A stretch of DNA of 64,000 nt from JAGVXH01 sp041649755 (lineage in GTDB: Archaea; Nanobdellota; Nanobdellia; Pacearchaeales; GW2011-AR1): assembly GCA_041649755.1 (NCBI GenBank), contig JBAZMK010000003.1:39406-103405 (forward strand), given 5' to 3'. This document shows positions 50,539-58,884 of the stretch, in pieces. Each line of letters begins with the position of its first letter. Within the stretch, counting starts at the first letter, position 1. The notes below the pieces were generated by a model, which searched no databases, was not told the DNA's origin, and saw only the letters and a program-made list of their open reading frames with translations. Made by a program: the position numbers and the translations under genes.

Positions 50539-50888
50539 ATATTGATTATTATTTGCATACTTTCTGTGGCTAGAACAGGTTTTAGTGACTCTCTTTTTCC
50601 TTTTTTTTCAGCAGAAAATTCTATAAACCCAAATCTTTCAAGGGTATATAAGTCCTCTCTTACTGATTTAAAATCTCTTTTCAGAAGTTTTGCTAGTCCG
50701 TAAATAGAATTTGGTTTATTATATTTTAAAACATAAAGTATTTTTGCTTTCTCATCACTTAAAAGTCCTCGAAGAACCTTTATATCTGAAAAATCATAGG
50801 ACTTTTTCTCTCCAATTAACTTTGAGACAAAGCTTCTTTTGTTTGCATTAACTTCGACATAACGGACTTTAGTTTTTCTCTGAACCAT
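50535..50888 (-). CDS. Winged-helix transcriptional regulator
   Basis: About 117 residues from the ATG at 50888. An upstream frame to 50954 runs through a TATA-like tract and is less likely. The centre (A-K-I-L-Y-V-L, then S-I-Y-G-L-A-K-L-L, V-R-E-D-L-Y-T-L-E-R-F-G-F-I-E) is a winged helix of the ArsR/TrmB type. A 14-bp palindrome overlaps the start codon, which suggests self-repression. It converges with the pilin cluster (4-bp overlap) and is divergent from the S-layer gene. Confidence 0.75.
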   Translation of the reverse strand: MVQRKTKVRYVEVNANKRSFVSKLIGEKKSYDFSDIKVLRGLLSDEKAKILYVLKYNKPNSIYGLAKLLKRDFKSVREDLYTLERFGFIEFSAEKKGKRESLKPVLATESMQIIINI

Positions 50889-50897
50889 ATATATGGT
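50884..50897. promoter_or_regulatory. Palindromic operator at the winged-helix gene start
   Basis: ACCATATATATGGT is a perfect 14-bp palindrome that includes the start codon of the regulator. The same half-site, ACCATATATAT, recurs at 50950-50960 about 66 bp upstream. Paired sites around the promoter are typical of autoregulated winged-helix repressors. Confidence 0.5.
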
Positions 50898-50954
50898 GTA
50901 GTTATTTAGATATATAAATATTATGTTTTTAATATATATGTTATTTTCTACCAT

Positions 50955-51295
50955 ATATATAATTTTTCTTATTAGGGGATTTCTTCAAAAGTGTTATTTT
51001 TATTATAAATAACAAAAGGTTTATAAATAAACCTCTAAAAGAGAGGGGTTTTGGGGTGTTTTTTAGAAGATAATAAGGAAGGTTTATAAAGGGGTTTTGG
51101 TTAACTTGTTTAAGCGTTATTGTTTACAATAATGCATTGACTAGTCAGTGTTCATAAAGGAATCCTAGTGATTACAACTTTATAACGCTCCCTTGTTATA
51201 AGGTAACTCGGCCAGGCTATTAGAAAAGTTGAACGCGGTTTCGCGGCCAAGAAGTTGGCGGCTAATCTGATAGTGCTGAAAGGAGGTTAATAATA
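50955..51295 (+). promoter_or_regulatory. Promoter region and long leader of the S-layer gene
   Basis: This 341-bp stretch holds no gene. It has several TATA-like boxes: GGTTTATAAATAAACC (51019-51034), GGTTTATAAAGGGG (51081-51094) and weaker ones at about 51150 and 51178. Small hairpins are CCTCT-AAAAG-AGAGG (51032-51046) and a CGCG pair near 51235-51246. AAAGGAGGTT (51279-51288) is a near-ideal Shine-Dalgarno 7 nt before the ATG. Most genes here are leaderless, so this marks strong, separately controlled expression. Confidence 0.75.
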
Positions 51296-53416
51296 ATGAA
51301 AAAAATATTTAGAAAAGCTGTTACAGTATTGAGTAGTGTCGCTTTAGTTGGTGCTACAATCGGTGGAGCAGTTGCTGCTTCTTATCCATCTCCATTCACA
51401 AGTAATACAGCAGTAGTCTATGGTGCTAATGCAGCTCCTTCAGACTATTCTGCAGCAATGAGTATAGTTTCAAACTTAGACTCTGTTGCTACTGGTACTA
51501 CTTTGAGCGGAGGCAGTGGAGTTACTGAAGACCAAGTTCCTCTTGGAGGAAGTATAGTTTCAGGAAAAATAGTGGCGTCTTTAACTGACTCAAAAATTCC
51601 AAGCCTTCTTGACGAAAGAATGAGCTGGGACGATGGGACAGGTTCTTCTAACTACGATATTGATGAACAAATAGTCATAACAAGTGCGAACGTTAACTTG
51701 AAAACAACTTTTGACGATAACGATTTCACTGAAAATGTTGCTATGACCAATGATAAGGGTATTGAATACAGGTTCGTATTTGGTACAGACCTTAATGTTA
51801 CTGCTGTAGGTACTGCTAATGCAGACGACCTATACCTTAACATCCTTGGAAAGCAATATGAAATAACCAGTATGACTGCTGATTCATTCACTGTAGTTAC
51901 ATCTGAGAAATACTCGTTAAGTTCTGGAGAGAGTGTAACTGTTGGTGGTAAAACATTCACAGTTAACAGTATCTTTGATGGTAGTGTTGAAGTTAATGGT
52001 GAAATCATAGCTACATCCGGGACCAAAAAGATAGACGGTATGAGAGTTGAGGTAGATACTATCGGTTATCATGCTAATGCTCCTGAATTAAGTAGAGTTG
52101 TTTTGAAGATTGGTGAAGACATCTCAAAGACATATACTGATGGGGAAGAATACATCGGAGAAGATGAAAATGACCCAGAATGGATATGGACTATTCCAAC
52201 AGGATTAGGAGATGCTGCAGACTATATCGGTGTTAAGTACAACTATAAGCAAACAAGAGATACTGATGAAGTAGTGTATGTAGGTGGAAGTTATGTTCTT
52301 CCTGAGAATTTTGCAGAAATTAAGTTCGATGGACTTACAGAAGTAGATTATGAAGATTTCAGAATTTACTTTGATGATACAGAAGACTTATGGGATAACA
52401 CAGATTTGACATCTACTGCTCAGGTTCAAGATGCTCCTGTATTGATTATAGAATCTGTTGATGGAAGAAAGGATTCTATAACTTTATCAGATGGCAACGA
52501 GACCAGTAAGATTTATCTTAGATGGGCTAATACTACTCAAGATATCCTTGATGATACAACTAACGCTTCATTAGAAGTATACTTTAGCGATGTAGATGGT
52601 GTTGTTCAAGATGCTATCAAGCCAAGATACTCTGCACATTATGTATCTGATGCTAATGAAACCTTCACTGGTGCGAATATCACTAATGCAGATATTGGTG
52701 ATATAATAGTGGGTGATACTACTATTGCAATTCGTGCAGATGTTTCCTCAGGTAACCTTCAATTAAGGTTTACTGATGGTGGTGCCGGTCAAAGCTTCAC
52801 TGCTGATATTGGTGGTGTTGCTTTAGGGGGTGATGAAGGTAAACTATTGTGGTTTGGAGGAGACTCTGAATCTACAGACAAAGAAGATGGTCTTGCAGGC
52901 GACTTATTAGTTGCAGGTACTAGTGTTGGAACTTATGATAATGATATTATGTTACAACAAGGTACTGTTGTTAAGACCCCGGAATCTAACTTGGACAATG
53001 ATGAAGTTGTCTTCAGCGTTCCAAACGACAGAGTTTACGGAATAGTTTCCGTTCTCGCTGGTGGAACCGCAACAGGTGAATCTGGTGCTGTAATCCTTAA
53101 AGACACTGAGACTTCCAGTATGTCTGGAAAGAACTTAGTTGTTGTAGGGGGTTCTGCAATCAATAGTGTTGCTGCTGATTTACTTGGTGGAGCTTATAGT
53201 GAAGGCGCATTTACTGCTGCTACTGGTGTTGATGCAGGAAAATTCCTAATTCAATCCTTTGACAGAGCTGGAGAAACCGCTCTTTTAGTTGCAGGATACC
53301 ATGCTGCTGACACTGAGAAGGCTGTAACCTACTTACTTAACCAAGATGTTGACACAACAGTTGGTAAGAAGTATATAGGAACATCGGCTACTGAAGCTAC
53401 AACTGTAGTTGCTTAA
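51296..53416 (+). CDS. S-layer protein
   Basis: This 706-residue protein has a signal peptide (about 1-28, ending A-V-A-A-S) and an N-terminal segment N-T-A-V-V-Y-G-A-N-A-A-P-S-D-Y typical of methanogen-type S-layer proteins. The rest is Asp/Thr/Gly-rich, acidic and beta-rich with many N-x-S/T sequons. No transmembrane anchor is at the C-terminus (T-T-V-V-A), so lattice contacts or the N-terminus must hold it. The strong Shine-Dalgarno, tandem promoters and terminator fit an abundant protein. Confidence 0.85.
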   Translation: MKKIFRKAVTVLSSVALVGATIGGAVAASYPSPFTSNTAVVYGANAAPSDYSAAMSIVSNLDSVATGTTLSGGSGVTEDQVPLGGSIVSGKIVASLTDSKIPSLLDERMSWDDGTGSSNYDIDEQIVITSANVNLKTTFDDNDFTENVAMTNDKGIEYRFVFGTDLNVTAVGTANADDLYLNILGKQYEITSMTADSFTVVTSEKYSLSSGESVTVGGKTFTVNSIFDGSVEVNGEIIATSGTKKIDGMRVEVDTIGYHANAPELSRVVLKIGEDISKTYTDGEEYIGEDENDPEWIWTIPTGLGDAADYIGVKYNYKQTRDTDEVVYVGGSYVLPENFAEIKFDGLTEVDYEDFRIYFDDTEDLWDNTDLTSTAQVQDAPVLIIESVDGRKDSITLSDGNETSKIYLRWANTTQDILDDTTNASLEVYFSDVDGVVQDAIKPRYSAHYVSDANETFTGANITNADIGDIIVGDTTIAIRADVSSGNLQLRFTDGGAGQSFTADIGGVALGGDEGKLLWFGGDSESTDKEDGLAGDLLVAGTSVGTYDNDIMLQQGTVVKTPESNLDNDEVVFSVPNDRVYGIVSVLAGGTATGESGAVILKDTETSSMSGKNLVVVGGSAINSVAADLLGGAYSEGAFTAATGVDAGKFLIQSFDRAGETALLVAGYHAADTEKAVTYLLNQDVDTTVGKKYIGTSATEATTVVA

Positions 53417-53425
53417 ACATAATTA

Positions 53426-53458
53426 AAGGGATTTTATCCCTTCTTTTTTTCTTTTTTA
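53426..53458 (+). terminator. Hairpin plus T-run after the S-layer gene
   Basis: AAGGGAT (53426-53432) and ATCCCTT (53436-53442) pair across a 3-nt loop and are followed by a run of T with two C through about 53457. The arrangement is that of an intrinsic-type terminator 10 bp after the S-layer stop. Confidence 0.75.
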
Positions 53459-53521
53459 CCTTTCTTTTTCTTAATTTCTTGTGTTAGAAACAAATTTAAA
53501 TGCACTTTTTTTTATTAATTT

Positions 53522-53626
53522 ATGAGAATAGATAAAAGTTGCATTATAGATAGATTGTCTTGTTTTTGTGACAAAAACGCGTTAATTTTTCTCAAGAGAG
53601 ACAAATTTAAGGAGAAAAATTTATGA
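53522..53626 (+). CDS. Short 34-residue protein, possible leader peptide
   Basis: An ATG-to-TGA frame of 34 codons, Cys/Lys-rich (K-S-C-I-I-D-R-L-S-C-F-C-D-K). A TATA-like AAATTTAAATGC lies about 29 nt upstream, matching the leaderless pattern. The stop overlaps the next gene's start (ATGA). It could be a small protein or a leader that couples translation to the 183-residue gene. No family is recognised. Confidence 0.45.
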   Translation: MRIDKSCIIDRLSCFCDKNALIFLKRDKFKEKNL

Positions 53627-54174
53627 GAAAGATAATGACTCAGACGGAAATTGAAAGAAGTAACAAAAGAAAACAGATTGTTTTGGGGGTTGTTCTGATA
53701 TTTTTGCTTGTAGTTTCAACTGCTGGTTTTTCGTGGTTAAGTAAAGATGAAGAAAAAAGCGGAGTTGTTGAAGAAAGGGGGATTAAATTTTATAATCAAA
53801 ACGGAATCTGGAGAACCCAGATAGGGGAGGCAATTTTTTCATTTACATATCTCCCTTCAGAAGTAGAAAATTTAACAATAATCGGGAATTACAGCTTAGA
53901 TAATTATGTTAATCAACCACTTTATTTTAATAAGCTTGAGGATGGCGCTGTAGAAATACTAGGTAATTTGAATAACTATATCTTAAGGTATCAGAAGGCC
54001 TGTACAGAAGAGCCCTGTGAAGAAGACCTGCCGTTAAAAGACTGCACTAATAATTTTATAATTTTTACCGACGGAGAAAACAAAGTTTATAAAGAAGAAA
54101 ATTGTGTTCATATAGTCGGAGACCAAATAAAAGGAGCAGACGCTTTTTTATATAAAGTTTTAAATATCTTGTAG
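53623..54174 (+). CDS. Single-pass membrane protein with ectodomain (183 residues)
   Basis: The protein has a charged N-terminal part, one transmembrane helix (about 20-38) and an exported domain with four cysteines (C-T-E-E-P-C, D-C-T, N-C-V). GGAGAAAAATTT precedes the ATG, which overlaps the small 34-residue frame. The following gene at 54188 has the same architecture, and the two look distantly related (F-Y-N/H-G near the start of the ectodomain). Function unknown. Confidence 0.65.
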   Translation: MRKIMTQTEIERSNKRKQIVLGVVLIFLLVVSTAGFSWLSKDEEKSGVVEERGIKFYNQNGIWRTQIGEAIFSFTYLPSEVENLTIIGNYSLDNYVNQPLYFNKLEDGAVEILGNLNNYILRYQKACTEEPCEEDLPLKDCTNNFIIFTDGENKVYKEENCVHIVGDQIKGADAFLYKVLNIL

Positions 54175-54187
54175 TTTTGAAGTAACT

Positions 54188-54847
54188 ATGAAAAAAACAA
54201 AAAAGAAATCCATTGAGGAAGAAAAAAAGATAGAGGGGTATATAAGAAAAAAAGAAGACTGGCAGTTATTGTGGGTTTTAGGGGTTATTGTTTTAATATT
54301 TGTCCTGTTTTTTGGGACTTATTTTATTGTCCAGAAAATGAATCGTTTTGAATATGCGGGGGTAAACTGGGTAATTGAAAATCATGGCGGAACTAAATTT
54401 TATCATGGAAGATTTATCGCTTTTAGAAATCCTCAACTTACACATAATCTTTACCTTAGGAATGACCCAAAAGAAAATGATGTTAGCTTTTCAGGGAACT
54501 TCACTTATTTCGGAAAGGATTTTTTCCTTTCTTTTTCTCCAGAAGTAGATGAATGCAGGGGTGATGTCCCTGTTGCTACGGTCACATTAGCCAGTTTTTT
54601 AAAGTCAGGGGTAGGAGTAGAGAATTTGGAGCCGTCCACGACCGACCCACAGGTTCATTATTCTACTGGGAAAAACTTCGCAGACTGCAACAGCATAGGT
54701 GGGGGAATTGTTATAGAAATAGGAGAATCTTCTGTAATCCAATCTGAGAAAAACCCTTACTGCTATGTAATTAGTATAGAAAACTGCACAGATATAAAAC
54801 CTATTGAAAAATTTATGATAGAGACTCTTCGTGCAATTAAAGGATGA
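54188..54847 (+). CDS. Single-pass membrane protein with ectodomain (219 residues)
   Basis: A Lys/Glu-rich cytoplasmic start (about 1-28) precedes a transmembrane helix (about 30-50) and an ectodomain with C-R-G-D, D-C-N and C-T-D cysteines. It follows the 183-residue gene by 13 bp, so the two form a transcript and perhaps a complex. No known domain is seen. Confidence 0.65.
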   Translation: MKKTKKKSIEEEKKIEGYIRKKEDWQLLWVLGVIVLIFVLFFGTYFIVQKMNRFEYAGVNWVIENHGGTKFYHGRFIAFRNPQLTHNLYLRNDPKENDVSFSGNFTYFGKDFFLSFSPEVDECRGDVPVATVTLASFLKSGVGVENLEPSTTDPQVHYSTGKNFADCNSIGGGIVIEIGESSVIQSEKNPYCYVISIENCTDIKPIEKFMIETLRAIKG

Positions 54848-54878
54848 TAAATAAAATATCGGAGGCAGGGAAAGAGAG

Positions 54879-54910
54879 ATTGTCTTATGGCGTAGCCATG
54901 CGGGATTCCA
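54879..54910. repeat. Degenerate copy of the palindromic intergenic repeat
   Basis: ATTGTCTTATGGC-GTA-GCCATGCG resembles the left half of the 68-bp element. The hairpin arms changed from GTGGC/GCCAC to ATGGC/GCCAT, a paired change that keeps the stem. The right half is not recognisable. Confidence 0.5.
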
Positions 54911-54943
54911 ACGAGATATTTAAATTTAATTTCCGTTGAAATA

Positions 54944-55426
54944 ATGATAAATTCACAGATTCTAGTTGGGGTATTATTTACTATTCTTCCTGTGACTGAA
55001 TTAAGAGTCGGTCTTCCGATAGTAATTGAATATGTTTTAAGAAATAATCTTCCTATTTGGACTTATTTTTCTCTTGTGTTAGTCTTAAATATTTTAATAA
55101 TAATACCTATATTTATTTTTCTTGATTTTTTCCATAATTTCTTTTATAAAAATTTCCAGCTGTACAGAAGAACGTTTGGCTGGTCAGTAAACCGAGTGAG
55201 AACGAAGATTAGGAACATAAATGAAAAAAGTGGTTTAGTGAAGTATTTACTTTTAATGCTTTTTGTGGCGGTTCCTCTGCCAGGAACTGGGGCGTGGACA
55301 GGCACACTAATTGCTTGGGCTGCAGGGCTTAAAAGGATAAATAGTCTTATTGCCATCTCTTTAGGGATTATAATCGCAGGATTTCTAATTCTTTTTGCCT
55401 CTCTTGGATTTTTTTCCCTTATTTGA
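54944..55426 (+). CDS. Small multidrug-export family membrane protein (COG2426)
   Basis: This 160-residue protein has about four to five hydrophobic segments with the family motifs T-E-L-R-V-G-L-P (about 18-25) and V-P-L-P-G-T-G-A-W-T-G (about 108-118). The family is named for export, but transport has not been shown for most members. Its end overlaps the convergent archaeosortase-like gene by 42 bp; both frames carry family motifs, so the overlap appears real. Confidence 0.85.
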   Translation: MINSQILVGVLFTILPVTELRVGLPIVIEYVLRNNLPIWTYFSLVLVLNILIIIPIFIFLDFFHNFFYKNFQLYRRTFGWSVNRVRTKIRNINEKSGLVKYLLLMLFVAVPLPGTGAWTGTLIAWAAGLKRINSLIAISLGIIIAGFLILFASLGFFSLI

Positions 55427-55942
55427 AAAGTTTAGCAGGAATTTTATGTCTGAGTAAATTGGTACAGATTCAAATTTATAGAGTTTAACTACTGAAAACC
55501 AGATTCCGACGACAAAACAGACAGAGACGAGATGCCAAAGCACCCAGTGGATTGCGTCAAAATAGATATTTGTTGGGGAATATATGAGAACTAAAAAAAG
55601 AATTCTTAGGAAGTTCAAGACGAAAAGCATAGCTAAGGAAGTAATTAATGCATAAAATCTCTTTTTAGGTTTTATGTCTGCAGTAGAGAATACTAAAATG
55701 AACATTAAAAAAAACGCTGAGCCTGCGACACAACCGCGGACTAATTCTATGCTGAAACTTTCTAGATGAATAAAACTCCCTTCTGTAACTACTTCTGTAA
55801 AAAGGGAAATTGTCTGACTGACAGAAGAGACTGTAAGGGGGGTCAAAATAGTGTAAAAAAAATAAAGGTTACCCGCACCTAGAAGAAGAACAAAGAGATA
55901 TCTTGCGAAAAGTCCCACTAACCTCTTGGATTGATTATTCAT
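55385..55942 (-). CDS. Archaeosortase/exosortase-like membrane transpeptidase
   Basis: This 185-residue protein has about five transmembrane helices. The three family active-site residues are present: Cys71 in R-G-C-V-A-G-S, Arg113 in N-F-L-R-I, and a His at 132 or 137 in H-W-V-L-W-H. Archaeosortases cut a C-terminal sorting signal and link the protein to a lipid. The neighbouring 577-residue surface protein and the PEP-CTERM-like protein at 58424 are candidate substrates. It is short for the family, with minimal extra helices. Confidence 0.8.
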   Translation of the reverse strand: MNNQSKRLVGLFARYLFVLLLGAGNLYFFYTILTPLTVSSVSQTISLFTEVVTEGSFIHLESFSIELVRGCVAGSAFFLMFILVFSTADIKPKKRFYALITSLAMLFVLNFLRILFLVLIYSPTNIYFDAIHWVLWHLVSVCFVVGIWFSVVKLYKFESVPIYSDIKFLLNFSNKGKKSKRGKKN

Positions 55943-55978
55943 TTAGAATTTAATAAGAAGATGTTTAAAAAACTTCGC

Positions 55979-57712
55979 TTAATCCTTTGAGCCTCTCGCA
56001 ACGAGTTTTACTATCAGAACAATGATTATTAAAAGTATTAAGATTCCTATTCCAACTAAAAGGAAGAAGGATGTTTTGTCAAGACCCCAAAAGCTAAAGG
56101 AATCTCCATTTATATTTAGGGATACTTGCTGTTCGTAGGTTTCGTTATCTGCGACAACAGTGATTACAAATGACTGCTTTCCTTCTTTTTCAGGCACGAA
56201 AGTCATTAGAAAATCTCTTGACTGGCCAGGACCAACTGAGTCAGCAACAGGCTCTATATTCACAAGGCTTCCCCAAGACTCATAGCCTTCAGCAGATAAG
56301 ATTACATCCATATTGGTATTCGCATTATTTAATACTCTGACTTTAATTACTAAACTTTCCCCAACCTTGGCTTCTGAAACTAATTCTGCACCGATTGTTG
56401 GTTTTGGAAGAGCGCATCCCAAGACATCTAGTCTTAATGAAAATCTCTTTCCAATGTCATCCGAACTTTCATCGTATGATGCTATATCCATTTCATCTTC
56501 ATCGTCATCATAGTCAAAGTAGGTCTTTACTGCGAGGTCATAAGCGGTTTTTGGAAGATAGTCAGGCAAACTAAATATAAAAGTAACTTCCTTTTTCTTT
56601 CCTGAACGAAGATTACTTATAACTTGTTTTTCAGAGATTCCTAATTCAAAATTTTCTAATGTTACCAAAACCCTGTCTTCATCATCAGAACCCAAATTGT
56701 AAACATCAAAACTAAATACGGCGTTTTTCTCTCCGCATAGGACATCCATTCTAACTATATTGCTTTTTACAAAAACTGCGGGGTCTTCTTCTCTTACTAT
56801 TTCTATTTCATGATAGCTGTCTTTGTTAAAATCGTCACTTGTGCTCACACACTGACTTTCTTCGTCATCTTCAGAGTAAGCTTTTATGTAAATCCTGTAA
56901 GTTCCTTCTTCAAGGTCTGCAGGAATTTCTGGAATTCTAAATGTTGCAACTTCAGATTCTCTGTCTTTAATTCTTCCTAAATCTATTTCTTCGTCATCTA
57001 ATTCAAAATCCTGCGTGACATCTTCATCATTTTCGTTTAATATAACTATTTCTACAATAACATCTGAAACGCTGTCATCTCGGTTATCATTCTCAACTTC
57101 AACTTCAAGCTCTATTTCATCAAGCATGTTCCACTCTTCGTCATCTCCAGTTCCCATATTATTAACTGAGAAATAAGCAATCTCTAAGTCCCCTATTTCA
57201 ACGGAACAGGAATACTCCGATTCTTCATAAATACATGAACCATCGTCTGTGGTGGCTGAAGGGTTATAATTTGTCGCGTCTGGGTCTGTACAACCAGAGA
57301 TTGAAGCGTCGGCTACAGTATAGTAAACGCTGTCTGTAGTGGTGCCTAAAAGATTTGTATTTGTAGAATCATAAACTTTTGCCGTTATGGTTCTTGATTG
57401 TGTGGCTTGTGTTGAGGGAATTTGAAATGTCAATGGAAATGTTTCATTTCCACTTACAGAATGATTTATAGAAACAACATTTGTTCCAGAAATTCTTAGG
57501 ACCACATCTTGGTAAGTTTGATTAGAATTCTCAAATTGAACATTAAATGAAATATTTGTTCCAGAGTTTCCAGAAATCCTATTTGAAGTTGATTCGCCCG
57601 CCCCTATTACTGAAATAGAGAAACCATTCTCAGAAGCAGCAAAAACACTCCCTAAACTAAATAGTAAAATTCCTAAAATTCCTAAGGTGAAACAAAGATT
57701 TTTTTTCATCAT
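55979..57712 (-). CDS. Large anchored surface protein with COG1361-like domains
   Basis: This 577-residue protein has a signal peptide (about 1-25) and a C-terminal hydrophobic helix (about 548-568) followed by R-G-S-K-D. The ectodomain is acidic, with repeated NEW/CARDB-like beta-sandwich domains. Near residue 140 is C-T-D-P-D-A-T-N-Y-N-P-S-A-T-T-D-D-G-S-C, a motif frequent in Bacteroidetes surface proteins and unusual here. It ends 36 bp from the archaeosortase gene on the same strand and may be its substrate, although no standard P-G-F signal is seen. Confidence 0.75.
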   Translation of the reverse strand: MMKKNLCFTLGILGILLFSLGSVFAASENGFSISVIGAGESTSNRISGNSGTNISFNVQFENSNQTYQDVVLRISGTNVVSINHSVSGNETFPLTFQIPSTQATQSRTITAKVYDSTNTNLLGTTTDSVYYTVADASISGCTDPDATNYNPSATTDDGSCIYEESEYSCSVEIGDLEIAYFSVNNMGTGDDEEWNMLDEIELEVEVENDNRDDSVSDVIVEIVILNENDEDVTQDFELDDEEIDLGRIKDRESEVATFRIPEIPADLEEGTYRIYIKAYSEDDEESQCVSTSDDFNKDSYHEIEIVREEDPAVFVKSNIVRMDVLCGEKNAVFSFDVYNLGSDDEDRVLVTLENFELGISEKQVISNLRSGKKKEVTFIFSLPDYLPKTAYDLAVKTYFDYDDDEDEMDIASYDESSDDIGKRFSLRLDVLGCALPKPTIGAELVSEAKVGESLVIKVRVLNNANTNMDVILSAEGYESWGSLVNIEPVADSVGPGQSRDFLMTFVPEKEGKQSFVITVVADNETYEQQVSLNINGDSFSFWGLDKTSFFLLVGIGILILLIIIVLIVKLVARGSKD

Positions 57713-57806
57713 GTTGTAATTTCTAAATTACGTCACTTTATAAAACTTTCTATTTCTTAAAATGTGTTGCGGGAAAGGTTTAAATATTTTATAAATATCT
57801 AATGTT

Positions 57807-58175
57807 ATGGTTAAGTCAAAAGAAAACCTCGTAGGAGCTTATGCTTTTTTAGTTGGAGTTATACTCGCGGTAATTTTTGGATTGTTTAATAAATCACTTG
57901 ATCAGGCGGGGAGCCTTTTTTACACGGCTCTTGTGATTATAGGTTTAATTGTTGGTTTTATGAATTCGGGGGATAAAAATTCTGTCACATTTTTGATGGC
58001 GAGTTTAGCAATTGTGATTGTGGGGAATTTCGGTAACGAACCTCTGAAGTATTTGTCTCTTAATAATTTTATAATTAATTCTTTGAGGAGTATACTTAGT
58101 TCTTTATTAATAATGTTCGTGCCTGCGACAATTATTGTATCTTTGAAAACAGTCTTTTCTATGGCTAAGGTTTAA
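57807..58175 (+). CDS. Four-helix membrane protein, unknown function
   Basis: This 122-residue protein has about four hydrophobic helices separated by short loops (G-V-I-L-A-V-I-F-G-L, A-L-V-I-I-G-L-I-V-G). A TATA-like GGTTTAAATATTTTATAAAT lies about 25 nt upstream of the ATG. No motif or family is recognised. It lies alone between the surface-protein gene and the atypical island. Confidence 0.65.
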   Translation: MVKSKENLVGAYAFLVGVILAVIFGLFNKSLDQAGSLFYTALVIIGLIVGFMNSGDKNSVTFLMASLAIVIVGNFGNEPLKYLSLNNFIINSLRSILSSLLIMFVPATIIVSLKTVFSMAKV

Positions 58176-58214
58176 AAATAATTATTATTCCTATTATTAT
58201 ATATATTTACAAAA

Positions 58215-58313
58215 ATGCAAACAAAAGCAATCAAGAGTTCACAGCGTTACGCTGTCAGCAACCCCCCAGTCACAGTTGCATTGTATGTGATTCTAGCTGT
58301 GTCTGTGGTTTAA
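58215..58313 (+). CDS. Possible 32-residue small protein in the atypical island
   Basis: The frame M-Q-T-K-A-I-K-S-S-Q-R-Y-A-V-S-N-P-P has a hydrophobic C-terminus (V-T-V-A-L-Y-V-I-L-A-V-S-V-V). The palindrome CAGCGT-T-ACGCTG (58242-58254) lies inside it. No Shine-Dalgarno is present and the TATA spacing is too short, so it may not be translated. The base composition is already richer in C and G than its surroundings. Confidence 0.25.
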   Translation: MQTKAIKSSQRYAVSNPPVTVALYVILAVSVV

Positions 58314-58423
58314 AATAGCCGTTTTTCAGGGTCTTTCATCGTATTTTAAGGAGATTTATGCAGAGAAAAGAGTTGTGAGCAAAAGGAAATCAAATGGATT
58401 TGGTGTAGGAAAGGAAGTGTATC

Positions 58424-58747
58424 ATGAAGAAAGGACCGATTCTGCTGGGGGTTGTCCTGCCTGTCCTTGTTCTGACTGGGGTGTGTGTGGCAACACCTGT
58501 TCAGAGCAACTATGGATGGGGTACGGGTTTCTGGGTTTCTCCTCCTCTCCCTGATTGGGGGAATCCTTGGTGGGGGAAAGATTGGGGGCAAAACGACTAT
58601 TTCTGGTGGGGGAAGTTCCCTTGCTGTTGCCCTCCGCCACACTGCCCTCCGCCAACTCCGCCAGCTACAATCCCGGCACCTGGTGCGATAGTGTTAGGAA
58701 GCATGGGGGTGGCGGGAGTTGGGATGCTTAGAAGGAAGTTCTTCTGA
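58424..58747 (+). CDS. Trp/Pro/Gly-rich secreted protein with PEP-CTERM-like tail
   Basis: This 107-residue protein has a signal peptide (about 1-25). Its central region is rich in Trp, Gly and Pro (W-G-N-P-W-W-G-K, C-C-C-P-P-P-H-C-P-P-P). The C-terminus has I-P-A-P-G-A-I-V-L-G followed by a hydrophobic helix and R-R-K, the layout of bacterial PEP-CTERM sorting signals. GGAAAGGAAG precedes the ATG. Codon use is GC-rich and unlike the neighbours. An exosortase-type enzyme is 2.5 kb away. Confidence 0.7.
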   Translation: MKKGPILLGVVLPVLVLTGVCVATPVQSNYGWGTGFWVSPPLPDWGNPWWGKDWGQNDYFWWGKFPCCCPPPHCPPPTPPATIPAPGAIVLGSMGVAGVGMLRRKFF

Positions 58748-58800
58748 CCCCTGTTTACTGTAGGAGAAAGAACTTCCTAAATCTGTAGTTCACCCTCCTG

Positions 58801-58840
58801 AAGGCTCTTAAGAAAACCACTCTTAAGAGCCTTTTTTTTT
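58801..58840 (+). terminator. Bacterial-type intrinsic terminator
   Basis: AAGGCTCTTAAGA (58801-58813) pairs perfectly with TCTTAAGAGCCTT (58821-58833) across a 7-nt loop and runs into T through 58840. A 13-bp perfect stem with a T-tract is typical of bacteria and unusual for this genome. Confidence 0.9.
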
Positions 58841-58884
58841 GCAATAATATATATACTGCAATATACTATATTCTAAAATATAGA

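Noticed and set aside
51652..52026. Reverse frame inside the S-layer gene
   Set aside because: Antisense shadow of an acidic beta-rich gene; the product is only Val/Ser/Leu.
58346..58655. Reverse frames opposite the Trp/Pro-rich protein
   Set aside because: The forward frame has a Shine-Dalgarno, a signal peptide and a sorting tail and runs into a terminator. The reverse frames are Pro/Glu-rich shadows.
58201..58850. Assembly chimera or contamination as the source of the bacterial-looking island
   Set aside because: It cannot be excluded from sequence alone, but the island is short and both flanks are normal archaeal genes, so transfer is kept as the working idea and the coverage test is listed.
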